DNA of 64,000 nt, from positions 124,001-188,000 of the forward strand of contig JAZARR010000105.1 in assembly GCA_037389465.1 (NCBI GenBank), in the 5' to 3' direction. The notes beneath the pieces are model-generated. The model had not been told where the DNA came from. It did not search any database and was given only the letters and a program-made list of their open reading frames with translations. The stretch is from Baylisascaris procyonis. Taxonomy: Eukaryota; Nematoda; Chromadorea; Rhabditida; Ascarididae. A program made the position numbers and the translations under genes. This document shows positions 51,101-64,000 of this stretch, one piece after another. How positions within the stretch are numbered: position 1 is the first letter of the stretch; the number at the start of each line of letters is the position of its first letter.

Positions 51101-54100
51101 TCATCTATGCTCCTGTATTCCTCTTCCCCCAGAAGAAACTTCGTTGAAGACGTTAAATAAACAGCTTTTGAGCTGAACTAGGGGACAATGAAGGAGATAA
51201 ACCGAACCTGTGAATTAACTTCTTTTCCATCGCGAACGTGGAGGCCCTTCACAACGACATGATAAAGGTGACAGTCCTGGTCAAGCACGACAAGGTTTTC
51301 TCTGAATACCGGCTCCACACCACCGATTACCTTCCTCATGGCATGGTGCTTACCTGACCAAGCCTTAAACAAAAGACAACCTTAGAGACAATGATACAAA
51401 ATGAATATTGCGATGCCTATTTTTCAGTGACAACAACAATACAGCAATAATGACCTCTGCTCAACAATATTTAGTTTTGGCGTTCAAGTTAATAGTGTAC
51501 TTTCATGATAATCGGTGATACTGTACCAACCGATAGTGTTCAAAGCGAAGCATTCGCATTCGTTACTTAACACTGCGCTTATTTAACACTATGCCAGTGC
51601 CCAACTTTGCTAAAACATAAACTGGCGCTTCAATGATCACAAACAGGATGAATCCTATCCAACTTTGCAGCAATGGATGGCATTTATATGTTCTGATAAG
51701 CAATCCTTCTATCACTACTATCATTATTATTCTTGAGTATATTGGTGCAACACTTCCTAGCCAGCGATATTATTACTTTTCAATGGACAAACATAAGCTT
51801 CCGTCCAATGGCACAATCAAGCGTGATAGAATTGATAACTCTTTCTTAGAACGACTCATACATTACAGACCCCCTTGAATGATAACCGCATTCTTTATCG
51901 CCTACTTTTTGACGACCTCAGATATATGCTGCAGGAGCAACTCTAAACACTGAACCTGCTCCGATATCCTAAAATGCCCTTTGCAGTCATTTGCTTTTGA
52001 CGTTTCTAGCAGTAGTTTTGTTGTACAAAACGCACTTGACAAGCCCCATATAAGCCATTGCTTCTAAACGTTACCCTTCATCCCTCTTTTTCGTGCTTTC
52101 CGGAAAGCAACGTTCTCGTTCATTAAAATCCAATAAGGAGAGAAAACCTACGTATATACATATTACATATATTTATTTATATTCATATTTATACATAATT
52201 CTAAACCAGCGAAAAGCTTCAAACAGCGGTGGATGCAGACCGCAAACGATTCCACAAATAATGCATCAAGAAAATCAGTTACGAGAACAAAGTAATAAAG
52301 CAAATGTTCACCATATCGACAATAACAGGACAGGCACGTGACATTCGCCTCAGGAGACGCATCGATTTCAAATGCCATATTTCGAGTGGTTCACTACGGA
52401 AACCGATCGCAACATAACAACTAGAACAAGCCAACAATGACCAAAGCTTAAACACACCTGTACATGCCCAGGCTAAAATGACTCAAATAAACAAGCTTAA
52501 GTTCATGGCCACAGCATGTGACAACAAATGGCCCATACGCAATATGAAAATAATCTCACCAGCACGACACTAAAAGACAACTCAGTCCATGTAATAAACA
52601 TTGATGATGGGCAAAAATTTGATTCCCATAATTGCTACACTAGTAAACCGCTTTGTCCCGATTCAACATATGAATAAAGTTTTCCGCTTCAATGTTTACT
52701 TTTTCAGCTTATACACATTTTTTCCACTATGAAAAACAAGTGTTCGTCGTCACCAGTTTGACTCTTCTCTTTGATAGGAAAGGGAAATGGAATTTTTCCT
52801 AATTCTTCTGGCCATGAATAATCCCACAACATTCTGTAATTTACATAAAGCGGAAGATAGAGAAAAAATAACGATCAAAAACAAACTGATAAAATGATAC
52901 GCGAAGCATTTCAACTGGCGTCTCCTCGATTTCTGGTCGGAGCCTTTTGCTTTCACCTTTAAAACATTCACTTAAGTTGAAAACCAATAGCAGCATGAAT
53001 TCATTTCTGTTCATAGTTTAGTAGATTGAAAAATGTGAAATCATTTATTCGGCTCGAAATCAAATTTTTATGAAAGAAAAGCAATACTCATTCTTTTGTA
53101 AAATAAATTGCATCGACCACCTCAAAGAATGCGACGGTTTAGCACTACGATGCAAAAATCCTTCCCTCCACTCTCTCATCGATTAACCCTAGAAGAAGCG
53201 CAGATTCATCGTCAAATGATCACTTTACAAACACCTACAAATTAACGTGCAGTGAAATTTATATCTTTAGTTTGGACATATTTCATCACTTTCACTTTGT
53301 ACTTCGAGAACGCTGCTTAGTGAACCTACTACACAAAACAAGCTACTATATTATTTCTAACTGGTTCTATAGAACGCTTTGAACCAACTCTCGCCGTTCT
53401 CATACATCATCGCCAACTTATTCCAGACACGGTTCCGTGTCTACAAGTGACTACTCTCTGCTCCACAGCTTCGAGCGTAAAAAAAATCACACTACCTATG
53501 GCCATCCTATAAATTATCAGCCATCCCGACTTATCAATCACAATATAAGGTGATAAGTTAAAGCGAATAAAATAGAATTATAAATAAGTAGAAACCTGTC
53601 CGAATATCGGTAATAAAAATGTCGTTCTTTACGAGAGGCGATGTACTCAGTGAATGCGCATAAGCAGCCGATATTAATGTATGCGGACCACCCCAGTCGA
53701 GACATCTGAATATCAACGCTCATATAAGCGCAATCCGATTCACTTATCAAAAACACCACTACTGAAGGATATTGCAAAGTGTGTCATATCGTTAAATGCT
53801 GCCTTTGTATGCTGATATTTGTATCCATTTGCATACTAGTAATGCATGCATGTGTGCAAAAGTACATTGAGAAACTACAATTGCACTTACAAATAACTCC
53901 ATAACAAAGTGGCGCTGAAAACTCACTTAATAGGACAAGTGTGGACGTGAAGCTCTTTGTGAATGGTGGCAGTGAACACATTGACCATATGGATCATGCC
54001 TTGGTTACTACCGATCGCTGCTAAGTGCAGCGCATGTTCACCTTCTAAAGTGTCCATTGGTCGCATACGAACCGACGATGCACTCTGACCCAATGAGAAC

Positions 54101-57100
54101 ATTTCACCCACATTAGATAACCTAAAAGGAAATCCATTCACAACGAAACAAAATACGGAATAGCTGAACGGAAACGGTCAACAAAGAATGATATATCATC
54201 GCCGAACGTAAATGCTTTTCCTAAGGAATATGCCTACGCAATAAACCAATAAATCACCAATCTCAAAACGAGATATTAGACTAATACAACACAATGAACG
54301 GATTCATAGCAAATAAGGGGGAAAAGCTGAAACGTTAGCTAAACGACAATGTGACGGATTCGTCAAGCAAGATGAACACGAGCACATAAATAGAAAAAAA
54401 AGGTCAGATGATGCAATTAGAGGGGCTCTAAGAAATAATCAGTAATATTAAAAAGAGTTACTTTAATATTCCGAAAGGTGAACACCGCAGAGAGCTATCC
54501 ACTCCAAGCATATCCGTTATAAACCTGGCCCTATATGCACGCAAACCATGCGCCTCATTCGCACTCTAAAAACACTGTCCACCGATAAGTGCTGAACAAT
54601 GAAGATCGAGAAAAAACGACAAATGACTATGTTAAAAAAAACAGTAGTAAATATCTAGGATAGGGATTTGTTCCACCTAAATGTGATTGGCAGTAAGTAA
54701 GGAAAATGATCCTGCTGTCCTCATACCATTGCTCGTTTAAACTAGTGCCTAAATATGAAACAAAACAAGCGTGAGCAAAAAAAAAAAAAAAAAATTACAT
54801 TAGGTGTGTTGATATCGATGTTCTTGAGCGACGGTTAAACATTTTCAAACGCGCAACTGGGAGGGTTTTCAATGAAAAACCTCGTCGGAATGGATGGGCG
54901 AAAGGAAAGCGGAGTAGATGTACTCAAGGGGGAGAACACATCACTTCTTTGTGATCCCTCAGCAAGGTTCTATTCAATGTGCCTACAATTAGTGAGCATG
55001 GTAGGTGGCAAATTAAGAAATAACAACGTTTTCCCTGCCCTTCTTATTCGTCAAAAAGTATTTTCCACAGTTTTTCGTCAGCTTATTGCCCTTTCTCATG
55101 TTCGAACAAACAAATAACACATCTTAATTTCGATTAAGAACGACCTCACCAGCTGGTAAAAAGCAACTCGGCCTGAATTATAGAGGAAGGCGAATGTCGA
55201 CTGAGTTATGGGACAGATTGCAGTACCAGATATGCGATGATGTGCTGACTGCCGTTGAGTTTCAAAGCATTGCACACGTTCGTAAGATAGCCGCGCATTT
55301 CCTAAGCGATAAACATTTTACACGTTTTTAAAAGAGGATTAAGCTTCCAAAGAGAATTCTATACTACTTGCGGGAAAGAGCCTTACTACCCACTGCAACG
55401 GGGACAATACACGCGACGATTGCTCTTTTTCTCAAATACATAAACCATCGTCTAATAATAGCTAGGAAGTCATTTCATATGACCCAACAGAACAAAATAA
55501 TGAACATCCTGTTAGCGCCAAAGGCGCAAGCACGGGTGGAAAGGTAAGGAAGCAAACAGCTAGAAAAAAGTCACTAGAAATTTCGCGAGTTAGCAGCCTT
55601 AAAACCTTCCTCTCCTAACTCAACAGTAGCGACACTCAAATCATCAGCAGAATAGCAACCTTTTAACTTATCATCACCTTCCACTTCAGACTTGTTTATT
55701 TTTTGCTGAGACATAAATTTCCTTTAGCCAACACTTCTGCATATTTCTCTCGACGAATGTTTCACTTTGACAAACCTTTTGCATCCTCCGTAACACGAGA
55801 TATCCTAAGCACAACGGATCCACTCGCATGCACCGTAAATACGGCATCACGATCACTACATGACAACAACCGCAGAAGAGTGGATTCACATATGTGATGC
55901 CAAATAACGCATCGGCATTCCGTCTCCACACAAACTATCTCAAATACACAATCAATTTGCACAGAGATCTGTTCCATTTCTTTTTCCAAAATCAGCACAG
56001 ATAATTACTGCGCTTTCTACCGGAAGATTAGAAGTTTAGGCAATTCCTGAGGATCAGATCTTATTCCTCTTCCTTCCGAATAACCGGGAGGGAAAATTGT
56101 AAGTTCATTTGAGTTTTCAAATTACTTTTTAATATGAAAATATAGTAGTTAATCGCATTTTGCTTTTATTAATAAAACTTTTATTTAATTTATAGTTAGA
56201 GCTAAATATAATGAGTCTCAACGTTTCGTTTCTAGTTGCTAAACATTCTTCAAAAGTTATTAAGATGAAAGAGAATATAACAATAAACAATACTAAAAAT
56301 CATTGAACCTCGGTGGATGAAGCGGCGAAAAGGATATTCGAATAAGCATTATGATATTGTACTTGCACAATCGAGGCACGATTCCTGAGAACATTCAACG
56401 AACACCCTTGTCCAGTGGGCGCTTTATGCAGGATCACATCATCGACCAAAAATAACGAACCGTCGCTTAATCCAACTGCAATCCAATTTTATCCATGCTT
56501 GGCTACGTATTTCAACTGTGGTGACTGCACGATGAGGCAACACATTTTCAGTGTTGCAAGTACACTTTCAACAACTTTATAACACTTCTCGAGGTGATGC
56601 AAATTGAGTATTCATTGAGGCTATTGCTCCCAATCAAAATCACAATCAAGCTGAAATAGCCGCTCGAGTGGCGATCTAATGTCCCCATGTTCATTTAGTT
56701 CAATGAGCATTTCTTCCGCATTTATTACCAACTTACGTGACCACTGGCTAGGTTATTAATTTCGTAGTTCCGATCCGTTATTAATTCATTTACACCATAT
56801 TTTCCTGTTGTTTTTTGCTTTCCTCATGCGGCGACAAGAAAGAATACTTTCTGGCACAAGAATAAACTTCGTTCGGTCACAAAAGTGGTTTTCTCTGTAA
56901 TGCGACGATCGAACAGACGCAGATATTTATTCACCACCGATAAACAAGTGTTCCTTAGTTACATACCGATGCGATCAACTATGTAGATGATGCAGCATTT
57001 TCTACTACTTCAAAACTTCTTTCACTTAAAAACAGTACTATATCAACAGTGATTCTTTTTCGAGAAGCGGTATAGTCAGAGAACAGTAAAGTACAACGAT

Positions 57101-58953
57101 TCAAGAAACACCGTAATTCAAAAGATGCCGATCTCAAGCTGACGATAACGCTGAACTTTTTTTCAAAATAGGTGGGGATGAGAGTGGCGCAGCAGCAAAC
57201 AAAACCCTCTCTACTTCATCTAGCCCTACGCCCCCTCCCCCCTCAAGCAGCCCTGATAAAAGACAACAGTCCAACATCCCTAATTCAATGACCAAGCGTC
57301 ATTCACTTAACACATCACTACAAGAATCACACCTGGATAACTCACAGGCTAAATGTGCCGAATCGAAAGGATCGAGTGTAAATAGGCAAACTTGTGATGC
57401 ATATAAAACGTTCCAAATTCGATCGCCAGTTGCCGTATTCCATAGCGCGAGTGTATTCGGACTGTGCAATGCCAAAAGAAAATCAGAGCCCACATCCTCC
57501 CATGGATACCACGCAATACCTGCATCAGTTATCACTACTACATCATGCAATCAAAAACTAACAATCGCAAATGCTGCTCTTCAAGCACACCTTTACAATG
57601 AACTCATTCCAAGTAATATTCCATATAGGCGGAACAAATAACTTCAACTTGTGTCCCAACATAAGCGGTGGAAGTTTGCTTCATCTAAATTTTTTCCGTT
57701 AAATACTTGCTTCACTTCATGTTGCACCACGAAGTAAAATCAACAGAAATAGTTGTCAAGCATAGCACTATCAAAAATCCATTCAATGATCGCCGTTGCA
57801 GTTTCCTGGGTTTTAAACGCGTCTAAGAAAGACACAAAGGGAGTCCAAGGATGAATAAAATGAACGTGAGATCAATATATAGAAAACTCAGAGTGTACAG
57901 ATATATCAAACGAAATAAGCAGACGTACTTAGTGGGGTGCTATTAAGATGTCGAAAAGACGATAGTGGTGCACCTTCAAGCACATTCCACACCACAATGA
58001 AACCACTTATATCGGCAGATGCACAACGTAACTGCCTTTCCGATACTGGCACTGCATCGACTTCTGGTGCCCAGCTGACCTTAAAACCGTCTGATTAAAC
58101 AAGTGAACGGATATCAATACTGATAGCAATGAGTAGGAAGTCAAGCATTATAAGGTAAAGTTCTCGCCGCAGATTGGATGGAGAAGCAAGTGAGGCGTGA
58201 GTTCAATAACAAAACCGTAGTAAGTTAATACTTTTTGTTGTTTTCCCTCTACTCGAGGCGTCCTTGCGTTCCGCGAAGAACTCAGGACATGGATTTTCTT
58301 TTCAACTAAATCCTAATATTTATGGTTCTATTTTGTAATGAATAAGCATTTTGAGTCTTGTAACTGCTTGAAAATATACTTCAAAACAATTGAATAAAAT
58401 GTATCGCTGTAGTTCACCTTTGTACAATGAGACCGAATCTTTTCACTTTCGAGGCAACATGATAGGATGCTGATTTAAGGTGAAGCAAAGGTAAAAAGGT
58501 ACTGCTGTCAGGTGAAACTAACATGGCTGATTGCGGCGCTATGCTTCTCGAGTGTTTGAATAATCTTTTTTCGTAGACAATCCACAATAATTAGCGTACA
58601 GTGACTCCCATACGCCAGTAATCCCTTATCATTCCTAGAAAACAATATAAATATTACAATTCGCTTATCGAAAAACCCCTCCCCTTTTCAATAATCCCCG
58701 CCTCCCTCCTCAAATTTTTTTATTCGATCCGATCTCTTAAAATACTGGGACTGCTTCTATCTACTTGCTCTTTCTCTATTTTTATCTCTACATTGCTGCA
58801 CCGAATTTTCGAGTCCTCCTCCCTTACCGTGCTAAGAAAGGAATGCCAACTATCAGCAGAATTTAAAAATATTACTTCAATGAACAAATAAACCTACCAT
58901 GCAATTGCATCCTTGTTGCTTGGATGCAATGAACCAGGCAAAATTAGCGGCAT
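45168..58953 (-). CDS. WDR11: WDR11: beta-propeller trafficking scaffold
   Basis: Twenty-one exons, phases consistent: 58953-58898, 58634-58523, 58079-57929, 57519-57346, 56475-56309, 55998-55776, 55301-55150, 54565-54486, 54121-53927, 53705-53596, 52956-52887, 52420-52312, 51363-51208, 50697-50452, 50278-50146, 49525-48966, 48455-48357, 47465-47309, 46978-46881, 46223-46152, 45383-45168. About 1111 residues (human is about 1224). The N terminus (NKDAIAWNDKGLLAYGSHC), DPFDSAHL, the WD-repeat strands, and C-terminal IIKLVATNLIANN and DACRYLQAHGSW follow WDR11 collinearly. Two propellers precede an alpha-helical tail. In other animals WDR11 acts with FAM91A1 in endosome-to-Golgi vesicle capture. 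Exon 16 carries a long Ser/Asp-rich, probably disordered insert. The exon 6 start lacks an AG (see findings). Confidence 0.94.
48161..48320. repeat. Degenerate (TAA)n / (AAT)n tract in a WDR11 intron
   Basis: AT-rich trinucleotide runs (TAATAA, ATTATT) lie between exons 17 and 18 of WDR11. They explain the low-complexity isoleucine-rich open frames here. Confidence 0.8.
54777..54796. repeat. A20 homopolymer in a WDR11 intron
   Basis: Twenty consecutive A bases between WDR11 exons 7 and 8. Confidence 0.9.
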
Positions 58954-58967
58954 TCGATCAAATCACG

Positions 58968-58977
58968 CTGAAAAAGC
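58968..58977 (-). promoter_or_regulatory. Probable spliced-leader acceptor of WDR11
   Basis: GCTTTTTCAG ends at 58968 on the minus strand, 14 bases before the ATG at 58953. It is the strongest acceptor consensus in the region and sits exactly where the family's N terminus begins. Confidence 0.7.
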
Positions 58978-61900
58978 GAATTTTAATGGATTTAACGCAT
59001 CAATGACTCCCTTCTTTACGCGCAGTCACTTTGCTTACATCGAATCGCCGACGCACTTTTCCAAAAAATCAATTCGACGTTCTCTGAACTACGGGAAAAT
59101 ACATACGCCAAAAAGGGACCCCCCCCCCCGCCGTGTCACCAACTTAAGTGATAAACTATGCATACTTAACTTCAGAGTGGTACCTGAGAAAGGGACATCG
59201 TCCACGGCATCAGACAACCTTGATGACGCTTGGCAGAGTAGCTAGAGGGAACTTCTTATGCAAGACTGCCGCTTGTGCGAGGATGGGATCACTTGTGTAT
59301 GTACTCGCAAGGAGATCCTCCCCGTCCAGGAAAAGCGTGATCCAGCATAAATTTCAACCAACAGAAACTCCAGAAAGCAAAAACAACAAGCTAGACAGCT
59401 ATCAAATGCTGAGATAAGTTGGTGTCTATGAGGCGAGAAATTAGTGGCAGAACTAAACGTAGTCCCGCTGCCGAGCCATGGAATGGGGAATCCACGGTTC
59501 GACGACGGCATAGTCCCTTCGGTACACGACTGTGGAATCCAAGGAATTTTGGCCATGAGACTGAGCAAAACCGTAGGCTTGATACGCAAGGATGGAATCA
59601 GTGGTCCCGACCACAAGCAGTGGAATCGCTTGAAGTTCTAGTGCAGCACTGGCGGTAATCATACATCTCAACGTGCTGACAAAAGCACATCGCTTCTTTC
59701 GATGTCAAATTGTTACTTGTCATGCGTACATTTGAGCCTCAGATGTTTTACTATTTTGTAAACAATAACTTCACATTATTCGCTAATGCACGGTAGGGAT
59801 CAAAGATTTCCCAGTGGCCAAATCGTCATTGATTCCCCACTCTCTTGGCTATAAGACCATCGATTCCCACCCTTCTCTCTCATGACCGAGCCATGGATTC
59901 GTATTTTTTCCCCAAAAGACGAAGTAAACTGAATCGATGCAGAAGTGAAGAGGAAGTAAAATCCCCCCTCCCCTTATCTCCATCAAAGTGTTCGAACCTT
60001 TCTTGTCACAAAACAATGACTTTAAAACCCCAGATATGATTTTCTGATTTTTTTAGAAAGAGGGTGCATAACTACATCAATCATTTTCATCGAAATGGTG
60101 AACGTTGAGTTCAATTCCAGTAGTTACGGTCTTCGGACTGGAAAAGTCGGGATGGGAAGAGGACGAGGGGAGGGGGAAGGTATCTGGTGCCGAAAACCAT
60201 CCTACTGAAAAATGCCCAATGTAACTTATCAAAATAAAAGTAATAAGAATTGTAAAACGCCACTCAATGTCATGCCTCAACTCGTTGAAGTTTTTTAATA
60301 TTCACCTTATATGAGTGAGTTTTCGCATTAAAATTTATAGAGAATTAATTGCTATGAATGAAATCGATAAAACATGGAGATGAGTGAAAATTTCACGTTG
60401 AAAAATTTTATACTGAATTTTTAAAAAATTTTACAATGAAAGAAGTGCATTTGAGACAAGAATAATTTTAATGTTTTATTTAAAGGATAACATGGAGATA
60501 AGGTATTGCATGACAATAAAGCGGTATTTATATATTTCAATGAAAGGGAATTTATTTTCGAAATTATAAAGTTCAATTTTCATTGACAGCAATAATAATT
60601 TGCATATATATTTTCGTTTTTTTTTTTTTTGTTCACTATATTTTTTAATGCATCAATTGAGGATAAAAAAAAATCACAGTTCCTATATTTACTTCAAAAT
60701 TGACGTCATAAAGTGGTTCGCCAATGGTTGATTACTGTAGCATGTGAGACGAATTTCGTCATTCGAATTCAACTTTGTTGGGCTAAAGGAAAAACCGGAA
60801 ATTTGGGCATACTCAAAGGATGTTCTCACTTCTTTATTTCTTTACATATTTTATGTATTTTATTTCCTTAATTAAATCTTATTTAGAAATTCTATTACAA
60901 CGAAAACAATAATGATGCAATAAAAACCCATCTCGGCAAGTTCGTTTCGGTGTCTTCGTGTGGCAACATAGTGCTTGGCCAATTTTATTTATCAATTACT
61001 GTTGGGTTGCTATCCCAGCCGAGCATAGCACCATTGTGGTTGATCTACGGGTCGATGCTCCCGTTTAGGACTCCTAGAACCGATGAACATGTTGAATGCG
61101 GGCAAGTTACATCACCTTCTTTCGATTGGATTTGACCCTCCCAATTACGGTTTCGCAAGAGTTGCTGCGTTTAGTCAGCTTCTAAGTATTCGATAGTTAA
61201 CAAAAAATATATAAGTCATTGTTGGAAAATGCCCTTTTAGAACTTAACTCAAGCCTGAGCATAAATCTAGGCGTTATATGGCATTGTGCATCATGTCACC
61301 CCTTCTAACTGTGCAAAAGTCCTTCTGAAGATTTGTGAAAACGCAACGGAGCCGAGTTTAATCTGGGACAAGGGCCGTATTCGACCCATTTTGATTGGGC
61401 TTATTAGCCCGTCTCAGTATTATACTGCTAGGGTCTCCAGTTAACTCCAGAGCCTTATTTTAACCTGCAGCTCAAGCACTTCCGCCGTGCATTGCAGTGT
61501 CATGCATGACATTTGCTCAGGTGTTCACCTGTTGCAATGTTACGTTGCTGTACTATTATTGTTTAAATAAAAAATCGGAAATTAAATGAGCACCGTTTCC
61601 GAGTTGTGCTGATAAAGGATAATGTTTAGTGGTGATTCGAGAACGACAATGATAACTTTCGTTGTCATGTTCTCATTAAACGAAAAGGTATTTAGGCATC
61701 TTTGGACGAGTTTGAAAGGGAGCCAACGGGTTATTTCACGCAAAAGGATCGCTTGCTTGCGGTGACTTTATGACGATGACTGAAGCAAAAGGTGGCACAT
61801 ATTCATTTTCGTCTTTTTTTTTTTCAAAGGATTTCGTTGATTATTTGTGGATGCTCCATTCCATTCTCCTATGTGCAAACAATTCGATGACACATGGCAT

Positions 61901-62102
61901 CAGGCGTTTCGTGCTTGAAAATCTGGAATTTTTTGCAGATACAACCTCAACGTCAGAAAGGTGGAGAGGGGTATCCAAGTATGATTTCTTTGCGGAACCT
62001 GTTTTTTGGTTGCAAGGATGAGGTGAAAATCGTTACTGGCACTCACCATCTGCTTTGTGCTAACAGAATTACTGAAATTTAGAAATTATCTTCATCCTCC
62101 CT

Positions 62103-62118
62103 CCCCCCCCCCCCCCCC
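62103..62118. repeat. C16 homopolymer upstream of eIF2 gamma
   Basis: Sixteen consecutive C bases, about 100 bases before the eIF2 gamma leader acceptor. Confidence 0.9.
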
Positions 62119-62192
62119 ACTTAACTATGATAAAGTTTATAACGTCTCGGTGAAGGATTTTAGTTTAGCACTTCTAAAAATAAAAATAAAAT

Positions 62193-62202
62193 TGTTTTCC
62201 AG
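62193..62202 (+). promoter_or_regulatory. Probable spliced-leader acceptor of eIF2 gamma
   Basis: GTTTTCCAG ends at 62202. A purine-only 20-base leader (62203-62222) then precedes the ATG at 62223. Confidence 0.6.
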
Positions 62203-62222
62203 AAGAGGAAAAGAAAGAGGAG

Positions 62223-63989
62223 ATGCCACAAAGTTGGCTGGCCACCCAAGATCTCAGCAAACTTGATCCGACGAAGCTCTCACCCCTTACTGAGGAGGTT
62301 TGCCTATTCTTTTCTTTTAAGTATGTATGGAATCTATCAAAGAAGTTTGAAGGAGATGTTCTCTGCATTTAAACAAACAAGTAGATTGTGCTGTGAGCAA
62401 ATTGCGGAAATGACGTCAAAATTTAAAACGATCCAATTTTTAAGGTTTGATCTCTAAGCTAGACTTTACTGTTGGAGTCTGATGCTTTTTCACAGTTGAG
62501 CGCCCCTCCCTCACACTGCTTTCCGTCACGTTTGTGGTTGCAGGTGATCAGCCGTCAGGCTACTATAAACATCGGAACGATTGGACATGTAGCGCATGGC
62601 AAATCGACTCTAGTGAAAGCCATCTCCGGTGTACATACCGTCAAGTTCAAGAACGAGCTGGAGAGGAACATTACAATAAAGCTCGGGTATGCGAATGCGA
62701 AGATCTACAGATGTTCAAATCAGGAGTGTCCAAGACCTGGTTGCTATAGGTTAGTTAGTGTTGTTTTATGTTTTTTCTAAAATTCTTTTTCGAAGGGCTT
62801 TTATCAAATTTTGCAGTTATTTTTATGACACGTTTATCTTCATAAACTATTGTCGTTTGTGGATTTTTGCTGGCTGAAATCTGTTTATTTTATTGTATGT
62901 GTGAGTCCTCAGCGTTATCACCACATCAGTCAATCCCTTGATCTCTTTACATATCCTGTGTGTGGCGAGTGCGGTTGTATCTGTTAGAGCAAACTTAGTT
63001 TTGTCATCGTCACACCTTATCTTTTACTCCGGTTCTTAACAATTACTATGTTGCACTAAGATGAGCTAACGGCAGGGAAAAACTGGTGGGAGGAGAATCA
63101 ACTTCATGTCACTTCACCCACTTTCTTCATCCACTCTCCCCTCCCTCCTCTTTTGCCGTTCTTAAAAATATTTATAACCTTAAATTGCAGTCTCTTTCTC
63201 TGAGGATGAAAATTGAAACTGCTTGGTGAAGTTTGCAAAGCACCACTTATAGAGCATTTTTTAGCTCTCTCATCCACTAACTTCGTTTCTTAATATGAGA
63301 ACGTTGTGATACGTATCTGACAGTTGTGCATTTCTTCCATCTTTTTATTGAAATTGGTTGTCAGAACTCAGTTGATCGATCGGAGAAAGGCTGCAGACTA
63401 TGTTTTTTAGTTGTATTTTTGTTTTTTAGAGAGGGGAGGGGGAAATGTAAAGGTTTCAATGCAGCCGTTTTCAGAGAGATGGTAATTCATTCCACTTATT
63501 ATTTATTGGGAAGAAATTTTTGCTCATAGTTTGGCAGTCATTCGAGTCAGAGAAACGTCTTTCATCCAAATGAATCTTTTAGCTCCAATTTGCTTATGAT
63601 TGCAAGGTTTGGAATTCGATTCGGAGTCGGCATTTCCGCCATGTTGGTGAGAGGATATTACTTCCCAAGCGGTGAATTTGAATTGTTGAAGTGCAGCGAT
63701 GATTTTCAGGTCGGCGGGGTCAAGTACGCCCGATCGCTTCCCATGTGAGCGGCCTGGATGTGGGGGCGAGTTCACATGTGTACGTCACATATCGTTTGTG
63801 GATTGTCCAGGCCACGATATTCTCATGGCAACGATGTTGAACGGCGCAGCAGTGATGGACGCAGCGATGCTGTTGATTGCGGGCAACGAGTCATGCCCTC
63901 AGCCGCAAACATCTGAGCATCTGGCTGCTGTCGAGATCATGCAGCTCAAGCATCTGCTCATTCTTCAGAATAAGATCGACCTGATCAAG
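62223..63989 (+). CDS. EIF2S3: Translation initiation factor eIF2 subunit gamma, N-terminal part
   Basis: Three exons in the window: 62223-62297, 62544-62749, 63710-63989; 187 residues. The last ends at a donor (AAG^gtatgc) 11 bases before the window end, so about 60% of the protein lies beyond. This GTPase carries initiator Met-tRNA to the 40S ribosome within the eIF2 alpha-beta-gamma complex. Visible motifs: P-loop GHVAHGKS (39-46), switch-1 region [21 protein letters not shown] (125-130) and NKID (181-184). The match to the family starts at residue 10 ([13 protein letters not shown]) and runs collinearly. A cysteine-rich segment (Cys 82, 87, 92, 106, 111, 117) lies between switch 1 and DCPGHD, where archaeal homologues hold a zinc knuckle. 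Identity is certain; the ATG choice rests on the nearby acceptor. Confidence 0.97.
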
Positions 63990-64000
63990 GTATGCCACTA

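Larger units (their letters stand above)
58978..62202. other. Divergent spacer between WDR11 and eIF2 gamma
   Basis: Promoters of both genes should lie here. 59140-59670 is relatively GC-rich and open in several frames on both strands (for example 59444-59641 plus and 59242-59616 minus), but I recognise no protein in any of them. 61360-61560 contains short palindromes such as GGGCTTATTAGCCC; no known RNA could be assigned. C-rich runs occur at 59120-59130 and 62103-62118. Confidence 0.45.

Noticed and set aside
59148..59671. Several overlapping frames on both strands in a GC-richer patch
   Set aside because: No frame has a recognisable domain, a convincing acceptor or a poly(A) context. Both strands being open points to base composition rather than a gene. 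Kept only as spacer content.
61360..61460. Short palindromes suggesting a small nuclear RNA
   Set aside because: The hairpins are brief and match no U-RNA or spliced-leader RNA core that I can recall.

Overview
The window is eukaryotic and reads as nematode nuclear DNA. It carries a cuticle collagen with the nematode-specific cysteine layout, genes built from short exons with compact TTTCAG/TTTAG-type acceptors, and first exons preceded within 1-21 bases of the ATG by an acceptor, as expected for spliced-leader trans-splicing. Intergenic DNA is long, AT-rich and microsatellite-laden, so a large-genome parasitic nematode (for example of the ascarid/spirurid group) is more likely than a compact Caenorhabditis-type genome. 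The species call is inference only. No bacterial operon, CRISPR array, rRNA or convincing tRNA was seen.

Layout. 1-7290: mostly gene-free, with one unexplained minus-strand C-terminal-looking ORF near 1.9-2.1 kb. 7291-8299 (-): a two-exon Ly6/uPAR-like secreted or GPI-anchored protein. 8.4-12 kb: a LINE reverse-transcriptase scrap, simple repeats and a TATA box. 12061-13878 (+): a three-exon cuticle collagen. 16.0-16.2 kb: a long (TA)n tract. 16851-24366 (-): a nine-exon PRPP-synthetase-associated protein (PRPSAP), reconstructed completely. 24.4-36.0 kb: a long spacer with a decayed Tc1-like relic. 35991-40921 (+): a leucine-rich-repeat/immunoglobulin single-pass receptor, possibly with an alternative secreted form. 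42225-42992 (-): a poorly resolved membrane-protein gene. 45168-58967 (-): WDR11, complete in 21 exons. 62203-end (+): the first three coding exons of eIF2 gamma, leaving the window at an exon-3 donor.

There is no evidence that these genes act together. They are housekeeping (PRPSAP, WDR11, eIF2 gamma), cuticle (collagen) and cell-surface (Ly6, LRR-Ig) genes that happen to be neighbours. WDR11 and eIF2 gamma are divergently arranged over about 3.2 kb.

The most useful leads are these: (1) a donor/acceptor pair in the LRR-Ig gene that would remove the membrane helix and switch to a second open frame; (2) loss of the usual active-site histidine in PRPSAP; (3) a WDR11 exon whose homology begins where no AG acceptor exists; (4) a probable one-base frame break in the 42.2-43.0 kb gene. 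No clearly new biological system was recognised. Gene identities rest on protein-family recall without database searches, and exon joins were checked by reading-frame phase only.
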